From Ornithinicoccus hortensis (GTDB lineage: Bacteria > Actinomycetota > Actinomycetes > Actinomycetales > Dermatophilaceae): 64,000 nucleotides of DNA. Below the pieces are notes generated by a model. It saw only the letters and a list, made by a program, of their open reading frames with translations, searched no databases and was not told the origin of the DNA. The stretch is from the NCBI RefSeq assembly GCF_006716185.1, contig NZ_VFOP01000001.1, positions 2,046,001-2,110,000 on the forward strand. The letters run 5' to 3'. The translations under genes and the position numbers were made by a program. Below are positions 27,671-37,817 of the stretch, piece after piece; positions within the stretch are counted from its first letter, which is position 1, and every line of letters starts with the position of its first letter.

Positions 27671-28939
27671 ATGACTGCCGTGCACCCCCTGTCGCTCGCC
27701 TGGATCACCACCGGCGGGACCGGCGCCCGCAACTACGACGAGTTCGCCGACGAGGCCGAGATCAGCCAGATCATCGCCGACGCACCCCACAGTGCGCTCG
27801 GGGTGGAGATGCCGCACCGGGCCCCGGACAGCGCCGGCCGGACCTTCGCCGAGGCGCTCCCGCAGGCCGTGGAACGGCTGGCCGCCGCCAAGGAGGCCGG
27901 TGGTTACCGGCCCGCACAGGACGTGGTCGTGGCCTACCGGATCACCGACAGTGAGTCCGGGGATACGGCATACGGGCTGTTCGCGATGGTCGACACCGAC
28001 GAGATCTCCACCAGCGCCGACGAGCCCGGCCGGGTGATCCGCAACGAGGACGTCTTCCTGGAGAAGGTGCGGGAGCGGGTCGCGCTGCTCGAGGCCACCG
28101 GCCACCTGCTCTCCCCGGTGCTGCTCATGCAGACCGAGCACGGCGCGGAGCTGGAACGGGCCCTGGCCGAGGCGGTCGAGACCCTGGGTGCGCCGGCCGC
28201 GACGGACACCGACCACGTCGGCCGCACGCACGAGGTCTGGCCGATCGGCCCGGGCGACCTCGCGGACCGGCTGACCGAGCTCGCCGGGGGTGGGGAGCTC
28301 GTCGTCGCCGACGGCAACCACCGCAGCCTGGCGGCACAGACGGGGGGCCTGGAGCGCTTCCTGGCGGTGGTGACAACCCCGTCGTCGCTGGCCATCCAGC
28401 CGTACCACCGGCTGGTGGCCGAGTTCTCCGGCACCCCGGCGGACCTGCGCGCCCGGTTGGAGGCCGCCGGTGCCGAGGTGGAGCCGGTCGTCGACGTGAC
28501 CGCGGAGCCGCTGACCGCCGGCACGGTGCTGCTGTATGCCGAGGGGCGCGCCGTGCGGGTCCGTCTGCCGGGGGACGAGGACGGCCCGGTCGTGGACCGG
28601 CTCGACCACGCCCTGGTCGAGCGGGTGCTGTTCAACGACGCCCTCGGGATGGACGCCGGCGACAAGCGGATCCGCTACATCGGCGGGGACTACCCGGTGC
28701 AGTGGCTGGTCGAGCAGGTCGACGCGGGGGTCGCGGCGCTGGCCGTCCTCGTCGCGCCCGTGTCGGTCGAGGACTTCGTCCAGGTCAACCTGGCCCGGCA
28801 GAAGATGCCCCGCAAGAGCACCTGGTTCACCCCGAAGGCGCGGGCCGGGCTGGTCCTGGCCGAGCTGGGACCCGTCTCCGGGACGACGGCCGCTGCGGCC
28901 ACCGCGACAGCGCAGGACGATGTCCCGGCGCGTTCCTGA
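27671..28939 (+). CDS. DUF1015 family protein
   Basis: 422 residues. Conserved blocks of the family are present: NYDEFADEAEISQII, VVADGNHRSLAA, AIQPYHRLV, and the C-terminal FTPKARAGLVLAEL. The function is unknown; the family is repeatedly found beside serA/serC, which fits its divergent position to serC here. The 3' end overlaps the DUF2344 gene by 20 nt. Confidence 0.85.
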   Translation: MTAVHPLSLAWITTGGTGARNYDEFADEAEISQIIADAPHSALGVEMPHRAPDSAGRTFAEALPQAVERLAAAKEAGGYRPAQDVVVAYRITDSESGDTAYGLFAMVDTDEISTSADEPGRVIRNEDVFLEKVRERVALLEATGHLLSPVLLMQTEHGAELERALAEAVETLGAPAATDTDHVGRTHEVWPIGPGDLADRLTELAGGGELVVADGNHRSLAAQTGGLERFLAVVTTPSSLAIQPYHRLVAEFSGTPADLRARLEAAGAEVEPVVDVTAEPLTAGTVLLYAEGRAVRVRLPGDEDGPVVDRLDHALVERVLFNDALGMDAGDKRIRYIGGDYPVQWLVEQVDAGVAALAVLVAPVSVEDFVQVNLARQKMPRKSTWFTPKARAGLVLAELGPVSGTTAAAATATAQDDVPARS

Positions 28940-29636
28940 CGGTCCACCGCCGGAGCCGGCCGTCCAGAAGGTCACGGTCGAGTACGCCAAGCGCGGGCGG
29001 ATGCGGTTCACCTCCACCCGGGACTTCCAGCGGGCCGTGGAGCGTGCGGTCCGGCTGGCTAGCATCCCGATGGCCTACTCGGCCGGGTTCCACCCGCACC
29101 CCAAGATCAGCTACGCCAACGCCGCCCCGACGGGCACGGCGAGCGAGGCGGAGTATGTCGAGCTGTCGCTGACCCGCGTGGTGGAGCCGGCCGAGCTGGC
29201 CGGCGCCCTGGACGGAGCGCTGCCCGAGGGTCTGGACGTGCTCCGGGTGGTGCAGGCGCCGCCGGGGTCCCTGGCCGACCGGTTGACCGCCAGCCGGTGG
29301 CGGCTGGACTTCCCAGGGGTGCCCGGGAGCGACCTGGCCCCACTGGTCACGGCGTTCCTGGACCGCGACGCCGTCGAGGTGACCCGGATGATGAAGCAGG
29401 GCCCCCGCCAGGTGGACGTGCGCGGGCCGGTCTTGTGCGCGACAGTGCGCGACGCGGACGGCTCGGCCGTGCTCGAGGTGACCCTGCGGCATACGACTCC
29501 CACGATCCGGCCGGCGGAGATCCTGGCCGCGCTGGCCGAGGAGGCCGGTGCGCCACTGCCCCGGTCGGTCAGCACGCGGGTGACCCAGGGCACCCTCGGC
29601 CCGGACGGCGAACTGCGCGACCCGCTGGCCGACTGA
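28920..29636 (+). CDS. TIGR03936 family radical SAM-associated protein (DUF2344)
   Basis: 238 residues. The family start VTVEYAKRGRMRFTSTRDFQRAVERAVRLASIPMAYSAGFHPHPKISY is unmistakable. It usually partners the TIGR03960 radical SAM protein (here at 22807) and precedes rne, which it still does. The ATG at 28920 lies inside the end of the DUF1015 gene. Precise role unknown; presumed RNA or tRNA related from its neighbourhood. Confidence 0.9.
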   Translation: MSRRVPDGPPPEPAVQKVTVEYAKRGRMRFTSTRDFQRAVERAVRLASIPMAYSAGFHPHPKISYANAAPTGTASEAEYVELSLTRVVEPAELAGALDGALPEGLDVLRVVQAPPGSLADRLTASRWRLDFPGVPGSDLAPLVTAFLDRDAVEVTRMMKQGPRQVDVRGPVLCATVRDADGSAVLEVTLRHTTPTIRPAEILAALAEEAGAPLPRSVSTRVTQGTLGPDGELRDPLAD

Positions 29637-29958
29637 CCACGGGAAACCCGGTCGGGGCCCTCCGGTGTGCGATACTCGGTGACGGTTGCGTGGCAGGACC
29701 ACACCCGCCCCGCGACCCGACGACATCCCCGTTCCGCGGTGCGGCGCCACAGAGCCCGGCACGCGCAGCGAGACCGACACGGTCTGCCCGGATGCGCCGG
29801 CCCCGGTCCGGTGACGCGCGACCCGCGCGAGCCGCCGGGTGCACAGGACGACTTCCGTCCGCTCGCGACAGTCGAGCGGGACGACGACCCGCGGCAAGCG
29901 GCGAGACGGGCCAGTGGCCCGGGTGTGGGTTTCGCGGCCTGCCCTGAGAGGACACCCG
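29637..29958 (+). other. Long leader region upstream of the RNase E/G gene
   Basis: 322 bases without a gene. GATACT at 29671-29676 could be a -10 box, giving a leader of about 275 nt. The rest is extremely GC-rich with many short inverted repeats. In E. coli the rne 5' UTR mediates autoregulation by RNase E, so a similar role is possible here but is inference. Confidence 0.4.
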
Positions 29959-32844
29959 ATGGTCTCCACGGACGACCACAACAACGATTCAGCACCCGCC
30001 GACGAACCCGCAGGCACCTTCCCGACGCTGTTCTCCCACGTGGACACGACCACCCCGGTCGCCCCGGTGGTGGCCGAGCCGGAGCAGGACGAGGAGACCG
30101 ACGAGGCCGATGAGGCCACAGCACCGGCGGTCGCCGCCCCCTCCTTTGGCCTGCTGTTCCAGGCGCCCGACCTGTCGAAGGTCCCCGAGCGGCCGCGGCG
30201 CAAGCCGGCCCGCGAGACCGGCTCCGAGGAGGAGGCCGAGGACAACCAGTCGGGGCGTGGTGCCCAGCGGGGGAGCGGCGGGGGGTCCGAGGGCGACTCC
30301 GACAACGGCTCGGGCAACGGCCCGGACGGGGGATCGGACGGCGGGTCCGACGGGGAGGACGACGGCCAGGGCGGGCGCCGGCGGCGCCGCCGCGGCGGCA
30401 AGGGCCGGCGCGGACGCTCCGACTCCGACGGGGGAGAGGACCAGCAGGGCGGCAGCGAGGACGCCGGGGACGGCGAGGACTCCCGCGGCGGCCGGGACCG
30501 CCAGGACGGCGGCGACGGGCGCGGCGGCAAGGGGGGCCAGGGCGACCAGTCCGACAAGGACGGCGGGTCCGGTCAGGACGACCAGTCCGGCGGGGACGAC
30601 GACGGTGACGGCTCGGGCAGCAGCCGGCGCCGCCGCCGGCGTCGCCGCGGCGAGGAGTCCGAGTCCGGCAACCGGGCCCGGGGTGGCCGCGCCCGCAGCG
30701 CCCAGGACGAGGTGTCCGGGGTCCGCGGCTCGACCCGGCTGGAGGCCAAGCGCCAGCGGCGCCGGGAGGGCCGCGAGGCCGGTCGGCGGCGCACCATCAT
30801 CACCGAGGCCGAGTTCCTGGCCCGCCGGGAGAGCGTCGAGCGGGTGATGGTGGTCCGGGGGCTGGAGGACCGCACCCAGATCGGCGTCCTCGAGGACGGG
30901 GTGCTCGTCGAGCACTACGTGTCCCGCGAGACGCAGACCACGATGGTCGGCAACGTCTACCTCGGCCGGGTGCAGAACGTCCTGCCCAGCATGGAGGCCG
31001 CGTTCGTCGACATCGGCAAGGGCCGCAACGCGGTGCTGTATGCCGGGGAGGTCAACTGGGACGCCGCGGGCCTGGACTCGGGGGAGCCCAAGCGCATCGA
31101 GAACGCGTTGAAGTCCGGGGAGTCCGTGCTGGTCCAGGTCACCAAGGACCCGATCGGGCACAAGGGCGCGCGGCTGACCTCGCAGGTCTCCCTACCGGGG
31201 CGCTACCTGGTCTACGTCCCGGGCAACTCGATGACCGGCATCTCCCGCAAGCTGCCGGACACCGAGCGGGCCCGGCTGAAGCAGATCCTGAAGGAGGTCG
31301 TCCCGCAGGGCGCCGGCGTCATCGTGCGCACCGCCGCCGAGGGAGCCAGCGAGGAGGAGCTGCGCGCCGACGTGGAGCGCCTCACCAGCATGTGGGAGCG
31401 GATCCAGGCCAAGGAGAAGACCGGCAACGCCCCGGTGCTGCTGCACGGGGAGCCGGACATGACCGTCCGGGTCATCCGGGACGTCTTCAACGAGGACTTC
31501 ACCAAGCTGGTCGTCTCCGGCGAGCAGGCCTGGACCGAGGTCAGCGACTACATCGCCGACGTCGCGCCGGACCTGGCCGACCGCCTCGAGAAGTGGGACG
31601 GCGAGGGCGACATCTTCACCGCCCACCGGGTCCACGAGGCGCTCGCCAAGGCGATGGACCGCAAGGTCTGGCTGCCGTCCGGCGGCTCGCTGGTCATCGA
31701 CCGCACCGAGGCGATGACCGTCGTCGACGTCAATACCGGCAAGTTCGTCGGCTCCGGCGGCAACCTGGAGGAGACGGTCACCAAGAACAACATCGAGGCG
31801 GCCGAGGAGATCGTGCGCCAGCTGCGGCTGCGCGACATCGGCGGCATCATCGTCATCGACTTCATCGACATGGTGCTGGAGAGCAACCGGGACCTCGTGG
31901 TCCGGCGGTTGCTGGAGTGCCTGGGCCGGGACCGCACCAAGCACCAGGTGGCCGAGGTCACCTCCCTCGGTCTGGTCCAGATGACCCGCAAGCGGGTCGG
32001 GGCCGGGCTGATCGAGGTGTTCTCCGAGACCTGCACCCACTGCGCCGGGCGCGGCATCGTCGTGCACCCGGAGCCGATCGAGAAGTCCGGTGGCGGCTCG
32101 GACCACGGCGGTGGCCGGGGCCGGGGCAACGGGGGCGGCCGCGGCCGCTCCGGCGGCTCCGGGAACAACGGCGGCAACGCTGCCGTCGCCTCGCGCCCGC
32201 AGCCCAACCCCTCCGGTCCCACCCCCGCCCAGATCGCCGCAGCGGCCCACGCCGCGGCCCAGCAGGCCGGCAGCAAGGCCGACGCCGGCGCCGTGGCCGG
32301 TGCGACCGAGGCCGCCGTCGAGGCCCTGGTGGGTCCGGCGGCCACGGCGGCGGACACCGACGCCACCGCCCCGTCCGGTGAGGACCGGACCGGCCCGGCA
32401 CCCACCGGGGCCGCGGCGCAGCCCGAGTCGTCGGAGCAGGCCGCGGCCCCCGTCGCCGTCGAGCCGGTGGCCCCAGTCGTCGCCGAGCCGGTGGCCCCCG
32501 CCCCGCGCAAGCGGGCCCGGCGGGGGCGGGTCACCGCACCGGTGACCGCGCCGGCCGAGTCCGTCGTGGTCGACACCACGGTCGGGGAGCCGGCTCCCGT
32601 GACCCCGTCCGGGACGGACGCCGACCCCTCGGGCGAGGCGCCGACCCCGGCCACGCAGGCCCCGGAGAGCACCGGGACCGGCGACTGGGCGACCCCGTCG
32701 GAGCCGGAGGCACCGGGCGAGGCGGAGACCCCCTCCGCCGCGGCCGCGCCGAAGGCCCCCGCCCGTCGCTCCCGGGCCAAGCGGGCCCGGGTCGTGGCAC
32801 CGGCGGGTCCGCCCACGGGCGGTCCGGCCGAGCCAACCGAGTGA
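29959..32844 (+). CDS. rne: Rne/Rng family ribonuclease (RNase E/G)
   Basis: 961 residues. Endoribonuclease for rRNA processing and mRNA decay. The catalytic core (about residues 275-690) is flanked by two disordered arms: an N-terminal one rich in Gly/Asp/Ser/Arg and a C-terminal one rich in Ala/Pro/Glu, as in mycobacterial RNase E. Core motifs: S1 domain TTMVGNVYLGRVQNVLPSMEAAFVDIGKGRNAVLYAGEV, the DNase-I-like segment AMTVVDVNTGKFVGSG with the metal Asp, IVIDFIDMVLESNRD, and the Zn-link Cys pair ETCTHCAGRG. GAGAGGA precedes the ATG. Usual position before rplU. Confidence 0.94.
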   Translation: MVSTDDHNNDSAPADEPAGTFPTLFSHVDTTTPVAPVVAEPEQDEETDEADEATAPAVAAPSFGLLFQAPDLSKVPERPRRKPARETGSEEEAEDNQSGRGAQRGSGGGSEGDSDNGSGNGPDGGSDGGSDGEDDGQGGRRRRRRGGKGRRGRSDSDGGEDQQGGSEDAGDGEDSRGGRDRQDGGDGRGGKGGQGDQSDKDGGSGQDDQSGGDDDGDGSGSSRRRRRRRRGEESESGNRARGGRARSAQDEVSGVRGSTRLEAKRQRRREGREAGRRRTIITEAEFLARRESVERVMVVRGLEDRTQIGVLEDGVLVEHYVSRETQTTMVGNVYLGRVQNVLPSMEAAFVDIGKGRNAVLYAGEVNWDAAGLDSGEPKRIENALKSGESVLVQVTKDPIGHKGARLTSQVSLPGRYLVYVPGNSMTGISRKLPDTERARLKQILKEVVPQGAGVIVRTAAEGASEEELRADVERLTSMWERIQAKEKTGNAPVLLHGEPDMTVRVIRDVFNEDFTKLVVSGEQAWTEVSDYIADVAPDLADRLEKWDGEGDIFTAHRVHEALAKAMDRKVWLPSGGSLVIDRTEAMTVVDVNTGKFVGSGGNLEETVTKNNIEAAEEIVRQLRLRDIGGIIVIDFIDMVLESNRDLVVRRLLECLGRDRTKHQVAEVTSLGLVQMTRKRVGAGLIEVFSETCTHCAGRGIVVHPEPIEKSGGGSDHGGGRGRGNGGGRGRSGGSGNNGGNAAVASRPQPNPSGPTPAQIAAAAHAAAQQAGSKADAGAVAGATEAAVEALVGPAATAADTDATAPSGEDRTGPAPTGAAAQPESSEQAAAPVAVEPVAPVVAEPVAPAPRKRARRGRVTAPVTAPAESVVVDTTVGEPAPVTPSGTDADPSGEAPTPATQAPESTGTGDWATPSEPEAPGEAETPSAAAAPKAPARRSRAKRARVVAPAGPPTGGPAEPTE

Positions 32845-32846
32845 GT

Positions 32847-32876
32847 TTGGCAGGGGCGTCGTCCGCACGGTATTGT
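32847..32876 (+). promoter_or_regulatory. Promoter of rplU-rpmA
   Basis: TTGGCA (32847-32852) and TATTGT (32871-32876) with an 18-base spacer; the leader to rplU is about 85 nt. The leader contains the hairpin GGGACC-TCA-GGTCCC, which could be a ribosomal-protein regulatory structure. Confidence 0.6.
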
Positions 32877-32969
32877 GGTGCGTCGGCGCGCCCTGTGGCG
32901 CCGTTCCGGGACCTCAGGTCCCCGGCCCGGGGCCGAGTCCCACAACAGTCGTAGGAAAGTGAGTTCAAC

Positions 32970-33278
32970 GTGTACGCGATCGTCCGCGCTGGCGGCCGTC
33001 AGGAGAAGGTTTCCGTCGGTGACGTCCTCCTGGTCGACAAGGTGAATGCGCAGGCGGGCGAGTCGGTTGACCTCGCGGCGCTGCTGCTGGTCGACGGTGA
33101 GTCCATCACCTCCGACGCCGACTCCCTGGCCAAGGTCAAGGTGACCGCCGAGGTGGTCAAGGCCGCCAAGGGCCCCAAGATCGTCATCCAGAAGTACAAG
33201 AACAAGACCGGTTACAAGAAGCGGCAGGGCCACCGCCAGCCGCTGACCCAGGTCAAGATCACCGCGATCGACGCCTGA
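32970..33278 (+). CDS. rplU: 50S ribosomal protein L21
   Basis: 102 residues. Starts with the L21 signature [19 protein letters not shown] and ends with [28 protein letters not shown]. The GTG start has AGGAAAG a few bases upstream. Followed 36 nt later by rpmA. Confidence 0.98.
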   Translation: MYAIVRAGGRQEKVSVGDVLLVDKVNAQAGESVDLAALLLVDGESITSDADSLAKVKVTAEVVKAAKGPKIVIQKYKNKTGYKKRQGHRQPLTQVKITAIDA

Positions 33279-33314
33279 GACCGACCGAATAAGACCAGAA
33301 GGTAGGCACTAGGA

Positions 33315-33572
33315 ATGGCACACAAGAAGGGTGCGTCCTCGACCCGCAACGGTCGGGACTCCAACTCCCAGCGTCTCGGTGTGAAGCGGTTCGGCGGCCA
33401 GGTCGTCGGGGCCGGCGAGATCATCGTCCGGCAGCGCGGCACCCACTTCCACCCCGGTGTCGGGGTCGGCCGGGGCAAGGACGACACGCTGTTCGCCCTC
33501 GTTCCGGGCACCGTCGAGTTCGGCGCGAAGGGCGGCCGCAAGACCGTCAACGTCGTCGACGCCGCTGTCTGA
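33315..33572 (+). CDS. rpmA: 50S ribosomal protein L27
   Basis: 85 residues. [29 protein letters not shown] is the standard L27 N-terminus without the cleaved extension seen in Firmicutes; [22 protein letters not shown] is the core. AGAAGG precedes the ATG. Confidence 0.98.
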   Translation: MAHKKGASSTRNGRDSNSQRLGVKRFGGQVVGAGEIIVRQRGTHFHPGVGVGRGKDDTLFALVPGTVEFGAKGGRKTVNVVDAAV

Positions 33573-33596
33573 GACAGCCCACAGCACCACATACCC

Positions 33597-33638
33597 CGGA
33601 CGCCGGTGCGTTGCCCGTGAGGCAACGCCCGGCGTCCG
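33597..33638 (+). terminator. Terminator/attenuator between rpmA and obgE
   Basis: CGGACGCCGG-T-GCGTTGCC pairs with GGCAACGC-CCGGCGTCCG around a 5-base loop (18 pairs, a single bulged T), followed by TCGTTGTTG. The strongest hairpin in the window with a T-containing tail. The obgE start lies 22 bases after it. Confidence 0.75.
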
Positions 33639-33660
33639 TCGTTGTTGAGAGGATCCACCC

Positions 33661-35166
33661 ATGGCCACTTTCGTCGACCGGGCAGTCCTGCACCTGACCG
33701 CCGGCAACGGCGGGCACGGTTGTGCCTCGGTGCACCGGGAGAAGTTCAAGCCGCTCGGCGGCCCCGACGGAGGCAACGGCGGCCGGGGCGGGGACATCGT
33801 GCTCCGCGTCGACCCGCAGGTCACCACGCTGCTGGAGTACCACCACGGACCGCACCGCACCGCGACCAACGGGCGTCCGGGCGAGGGCGGGGAGCGCAAC
33901 GGGGCCCAGGGGGAGGACCTCGTGCTCGGCGTGCCGGACGGCACCGTCATCAGCACCCGGGACGGTGAGGTGCTGGCCGACCTGGTCGGGACCGGCGCCG
34001 AGTACGTCGCGGCCCGTGGCGGACGCGGCGGCCTCGGCAACAAGGCACTGGCCTCCCCGCGGCGCAAGGCGCCGGGGTTCGCCCTCCTGGGAGAGCCGGG
34101 GGAGACCGCCGAGGTGGTGCTGGAGCTGAAGACCCTGGCGGACGTGGCCCTGGTCGGCTTCCCCTCCGCGGGCAAGTCCAGCCTGGTCTCGGTCGTCTCG
34201 GCGGCCAAGCCGAAGATCGCCGACTACCCGTTCACCACGCTCGTGCCCAACCTCGGCGTGGTCACCGCCGGCGGCAACCGGTTCACGATCGCCGACGTCC
34301 CCGGCCTGATCCCCGGCGCGAGCCAGGGCAAGGGGCTGGGCCTGGAGTTCCTGCGCCACGTCGAGCGCTGCCACGTCCTGGTGCACGTCATCGACTGCGC
34401 CACGCTCGAGCCGGGCCGCGACCCGCTCACCGACCTCGACGTGATCGAGCACGAGCTGGCCGAGTACGTCCCGGACGCCTCCCTGGGGGGCATCCCGCTG
34501 GCCGACCGGGTGCGGGTCGTCGTGCTCAACAAGGCCGACGTCCCCGAGGCGCGGGAGCTGGCCGAGATGGTCCGGCCCGACCTGGAGGAGCGCGGGCTGG
34601 AGGTGCACATCGTGTCGGCGGTGGCGCACCTGGGCCTGAAGGAACTGACGTATGCGCTGGCTGGCCACGTGCAGCGGGCCCGCGACGAGCAGATCGAGAT
34701 CGAGCCGCCCCGCGTGGTGCTGCGCCCGAAGGCGGTCGACGACGCCGGCTTCCACGTCCGGCGGGAGAACACGCCGGACGGCGAGGTCTTCCGCGTGCTG
34801 GGGGACCGGCCCACCCGGTGGGTGCGGCAGACCGACTTCGGCAACGACGAGGCGGTCGGCTACCTCGCCGACCGGCTGAACCGTCTTGGGGTGGAGGACG
34901 GGCTGCTCAAGGCCGGCGCGGTGGCCGGGTCGACGGTGCTGATCGGGCCGGAGGAGGACGCGGTCGTCTTCGACTGGGAGCCGACGGTCGCCTCGGGTGC
35001 CGAGCTGCTCGGGCAGCGCGGCACCGACCTGCGCCTGGAGGACCGGCACCGGCCGACCCGCGAGGAGAAGCGGGCCGCCTTCAAGGACAAGATGGACGCC
35101 AAGACCGCCGCCCGGGAGGAGCTGGCCGCCGACCGTCGGGCCGGGCTCTGGACCGACCAGGACTGA
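33661..35166 (+). CDS. obgE: GTPase ObgE/CgtA
   Basis: 501 residues. Essential GTPase for 50S maturation and stress control. The Gly-rich Obg domain ([26 protein letters not shown]) is followed by the G domain with [23 protein letters not shown] and NKAD, then a C-terminal OCT domain ([28 protein letters not shown]) and a charged tail, typical of actinobacteria. Follows rplU-rpmA as in nearly all bacteria. Confidence 0.97.
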   Translation: MATFVDRAVLHLTAGNGGHGCASVHREKFKPLGGPDGGNGGRGGDIVLRVDPQVTTLLEYHHGPHRTATNGRPGEGGERNGAQGEDLVLGVPDGTVISTRDGEVLADLVGTGAEYVAARGGRGGLGNKALASPRRKAPGFALLGEPGETAEVVLELKTLADVALVGFPSAGKSSLVSVVSAAKPKIADYPFTTLVPNLGVVTAGGNRFTIADVPGLIPGASQGKGLGLEFLRHVERCHVLVHVIDCATLEPGRDPLTDLDVIEHELAEYVPDASLGGIPLADRVRVVVLNKADVPEARELAEMVRPDLEERGLEVHIVSAVAHLGLKELTYALAGHVQRARDEQIEIEPPRVVLRPKAVDDAGFHVRRENTPDGEVFRVLGDRPTRWVRQTDFGNDEAVGYLADRLNRLGVEDGLLKAGAVAGSTVLIGPEEDAVVFDWEPTVASGAELLGQRGTDLRLEDRHRPTREEKRAAFKDKMDAKTAAREELAADRRAGLWTDQD

Positions 35167-35172
35167 GCATCG

Positions 35173-35195
35173 ACCGGACCCTCCGGTGCATTTTT
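35173..35195 (+). terminator. Intrinsic terminator of obgE
   Basis: ACCGGA (35173-35178) pairs with TCCGGT (35182-35187), loop CCC, followed by GCATTTTT. A second small inverted repeat TGCAT-TTTT-ATGCA (35187-35200) overlaps the T-tract. Confidence 0.7.
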
Positions 35196-35211
35196 ATGCA
35201 GGGGAGTGGTT

Positions 35212-35217
35212 TAGTAT
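35212..35217 (+). promoter_or_regulatory. Putative -10 box of proB
   Basis: TAGTAT, 7 nt before ATG 35225 (leaderless). Alternatively the GGGGAG at 35201-35206 serves as ribosome site for the in-frame ATG 35216. Confidence 0.45.
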
Positions 35218-35224
35218 GCTTTCC

Positions 35225-36349
35225 ATGGCAAGTCCCCGTTCCGCGATCCGTGACGCCCACCGGGTGGTCGTCAAGATCGGCTCCTCCTCGATCACGGCCC
35301 CGCAGGGCGGCATCGACTCCTACCGGTTGCAGGCGCTGTCCACCGTGCTGGCCAAGCGCTGCCTCGCCGGGGGCCAGATGCTCCTGGTCTCCTCGGGGGC
35401 GATCGCGGCGGGGATGACCCCGCTGGGACTCACCCGCAGGCCCAAGGACCTGGCCACCCAGCAGGCCGCGGCCAGCGCCGGCCAGGGCAACCTGATGGCC
35501 GCCTACACGACCGCCTTCCACCTGCACGGACTCACCGTCGGTCAGGTGCTGCTGACCGCGGACGACACGCACCGGCGGTCCCACTACGTCAACGCCAGCC
35601 GCACCCTGGAGCGCCTCCTGGAGCTGGAGGTCGTGCCGATCATCAACGAGAACGACACGGTGGCCACCGAGGAGATCCGGTTCGGCGACAACGACCGGCT
35701 GGCGGCGCTGGTCGCCCAGCTGATCAAGGCCGACGCGCTGGTGCTGCTCTCGGACGTCGACGGGCTCTACACCGGGCACCCGAGGGAGCCGGACAGCGAG
35801 CGGATCGGGGTGGTCTCCAGCCCGGAGCAGATCGCCGACGTGCACATCACCGCGCCCGGCTCCAAGGTCGGCAGCGGCGGGATGGTCACCAAGGTGGCCG
35901 CCGCCCAGATGTGTGCCACCGAGGGGATCCCGGTCGTCCTGACGTCCGCGGACCAGGCGGCGCAGGCGCTGGCCGGCGAGGACGTCGGCACCCTCTTCGA
36001 GCCCACCGGCAGCCCGAAGAACGCCCGCCGGCGCTGGCTGGCCCACGCCACCCACGTCAACGGGCGGCTCATCCTGGACCGGGGCGCCGTGGAGGCGGTC
36101 GTGAAGCGGCAGACCTCGCTGCTGCCGGTCGGGGTGACCCGCATCGAGGGCGTCTTCCACGCCGGGGACACCGTCGACCTGTGCGACCCGCAGGGGGAGG
36201 TGGTCGCCCGCGGTTTGGTGGGCTACGACTCCGACGAGCTGGGTGGCCTGGTCGGACGGCGGCTCGATACCGACAGAATGAACCATGCCCGGGCCCGCGG
36301 CTCGGGCGTCCGCACCGTGATCCGTCGCGACGACCTCGTCGTCCTGTGA
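35225..36349 (+). CDS. proB: Glutamate 5-kinase
   Basis: 374 residues. First step of proline synthesis: phosphorylates glutamate. Amino-acid kinase domain with [45 protein letters not shown] and [14 protein letters not shown], followed by a C-terminal PUA domain ([13 protein letters not shown] to [10 protein letters not shown]), the full-length bacterial form. An ATG three codons upstream (35216) is a possible start. Operon with proA, 13 nt apart. Confidence 0.96.
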   Translation: MASPRSAIRDAHRVVVKIGSSSITAPQGGIDSYRLQALSTVLAKRCLAGGQMLLVSSGAIAAGMTPLGLTRRPKDLATQQAAASAGQGNLMAAYTTAFHLHGLTVGQVLLTADDTHRRSHYVNASRTLERLLELEVVPIINENDTVATEEIRFGDNDRLAALVAQLIKADALVLLSDVDGLYTGHPREPDSERIGVVSSPEQIADVHITAPGSKVGSGGMVTKVAAAQMCATEGIPVVLTSADQAAQALAGEDVGTLFEPTGSPKNARRRWLAHATHVNGRLILDRGAVEAVVKRQTSLLPVGVTRIEGVFHAGDTVDLCDPQGEVVARGLVGYDSDELGGLVGRRLDTDRMNHARARGSGVRTVIRRDDLVVL

Positions 36350-36362
36350 GGAGAAGATCCCG

Positions 36363-37730
36363 ATGACCGTCACCGACCAGGCCGGCGCCGCCGCCCGCCA
36401 GTCCGCGTCACCCACCGGCGGCACGCCGGCGCCCGCCCAGCCCGCCGCGGTGGACCCCGCGGCGGTGGACTACGTGCACGGCGTCGCCCGCCGGGCCCGG
36501 GTGGCCTCGCGGAGGCTGGCGCTGCTGTCCCGGGCGGACAAGGACGCGGCCCTGCTGGCGATGGCCGACGCCGTCGACGCCGCCACCGGGCAGATCGTCG
36601 CCGCCAACGCCGAGGACCTACAGCGCGGGCGCGACGCCGGGATGGCGACCGGTCTGCTGGACCGGCTCACCCTCGACGACGACCGGGTGCACGCGGTCGC
36701 GGACGCGCTGCGCCAGGTCGCCTCTCTGCCCGACCCCGTCGGGGAGGTGGTGCGCGGGTCGACCCTGGCGAACGGGCTGCAGATCCGTCAGGTCCGGGTG
36801 CCGATGGGCGTGGTCGGGATGATCTACGAGGCTCGGCCCAACGTCACCGTCGACGCCGCGGGCCTGGCGCTCAAGAGCGGCAACGCGGTCCTGCTCCGGG
36901 GCGGGTCGGCGGCGGCCTCCAGCAACGCCGCGCTGGTCGCCGCGCTCCGCTCCGCCCTGGCCGAGCGCGGGCTGCCCGAGGACGCGGTCAACCTGCTGTC
37001 CGAGGGTGGCCGCGACGCCGCCCGGGCGCTGATGACGGCGCGCGGGCTGGTCGACCTGGTCATCCCGCGCGGGGGCGCCGACCTGATCCAGACCGTGGTG
37101 CGCGAGTCCACCGTGCCGGTCATCGAGACCGGGGTCGGGAACTGCCACGTGTATGTCGATTCCTCCGCCGACGTGCAGTCCGCCGTCGACATCGTGGTGA
37201 ACTCCAAGGTGCACCGCCCCTCGGTCTGCAACGCGGCCGAGTCGCTGCTGGTGCACGCCGACGTGGCCGACCGGGTGCTGCCTGCCCTGTTGGCGGCGCT
37301 GGCCGCCGAGGGAGTCACCGTGCACGGGGACGACGCCATCGGGGACGCGGCCCGTGCGGCGGGCGCCGACCGGGCATACCAGCCGATCGCCGACGGGGAC
37401 GACGACACGGAGTTCCTGTCACTGGACCTGAGCGCCCGAGTCGTGGGCAGCCTCGACGAGGCGCTGGCGCACGTGCAGGAGCACACCTCCGGACACACCG
37501 AGGCCATCGTGACCGCCGACCGGGCCGCGGCCCGGCGCTGGGTCGCCGAGGTCGACGCCGCCGCGGTCATGGTCAACGCCTCGACCCGGTTCACCGACGG
37601 CGGGGAGTTCGGCTTCGGCGCCGAGATCGGCATCTCCACGCAGAAGTTGCACGCCCGTGGCCCGATGGCGCTGCCCGAGCTGACGACCACCAAGTGGGTC
37701 GTCGAGGGCGACGGCCAGACCCGGGCCTGA
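36363..37730 (+). CDS. proA: Glutamate-5-semialdehyde dehydrogenase
   Basis: 455 residues. Second step of proline synthesis: NADPH-dependent reduction of glutamyl 5-phosphate. [36 protein letters not shown] is the nucleotide-binding region; the catalytic Cys lies in [17 protein letters not shown]; the C-terminus has [30 protein letters not shown]. The N-terminal 35 residues are an Ala/Pro-rich extension not seen in most ProA. Confidence 0.96.
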   Translation: MTVTDQAGAAARQSASPTGGTPAPAQPAAVDPAAVDYVHGVARRARVASRRLALLSRADKDAALLAMADAVDAATGQIVAANAEDLQRGRDAGMATGLLDRLTLDDDRVHAVADALRQVASLPDPVGEVVRGSTLANGLQIRQVRVPMGVVGMIYEARPNVTVDAAGLALKSGNAVLLRGGSAAASSNAALVAALRSALAERGLPEDAVNLLSEGGRDAARALMTARGLVDLVIPRGGADLIQTVVRESTVPVIETGVGNCHVYVDSSADVQSAVDIVVNSKVHRPSVCNAAESLLVHADVADRVLPALLAALAAEGVTVHGDDAIGDAARAAGADRAYQPIADGDDDTEFLSLDLSARVVGSLDEALAHVQEHTSGHTEAIVTADRAAARRWVAEVDAAAVMVNASTRFTDGGEFGFGAEIGISTQKLHARGPMALPELTTTKWVVEGDGQTRA

Positions 37731-37750
37731 CCCCGCTCGGTCAAGCGGGG
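37731..37750 (+). terminator. Hairpin after proA
   Basis: CCCCGCT/AGCGGGG with a 6-base loop, directly after the proA stop. A related hairpin (CGCGC-CTCAA-GCGCG) lies at the matching place after the first SGNH gene, so it belongs to the duplicated unit. Confidence 0.55.
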
Positions 37751-37817
37751 GCCAAGTCAGGCCCAAGACTCGCCCAGGAAGTCACGGGACGCGTTGTCGG
37801 GCCCGCGCGGCGGCGGG

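Noticed and set aside
32970-33278. CRISPR-like or phage elements
   Set aside because: No regularly spaced direct repeats, integrase, transposase or terminal inverted repeats were seen anywhere in the window; the Gly/Asp and Arg/Gly repeats in rne and infB are low-complexity coding sequence.
35187-35200. TGCAT-TTTT-ATGCA as a separate operator
   Set aside because: It overlaps the T-tract of the obgE terminator and is short, so it is more simply part of the terminator.
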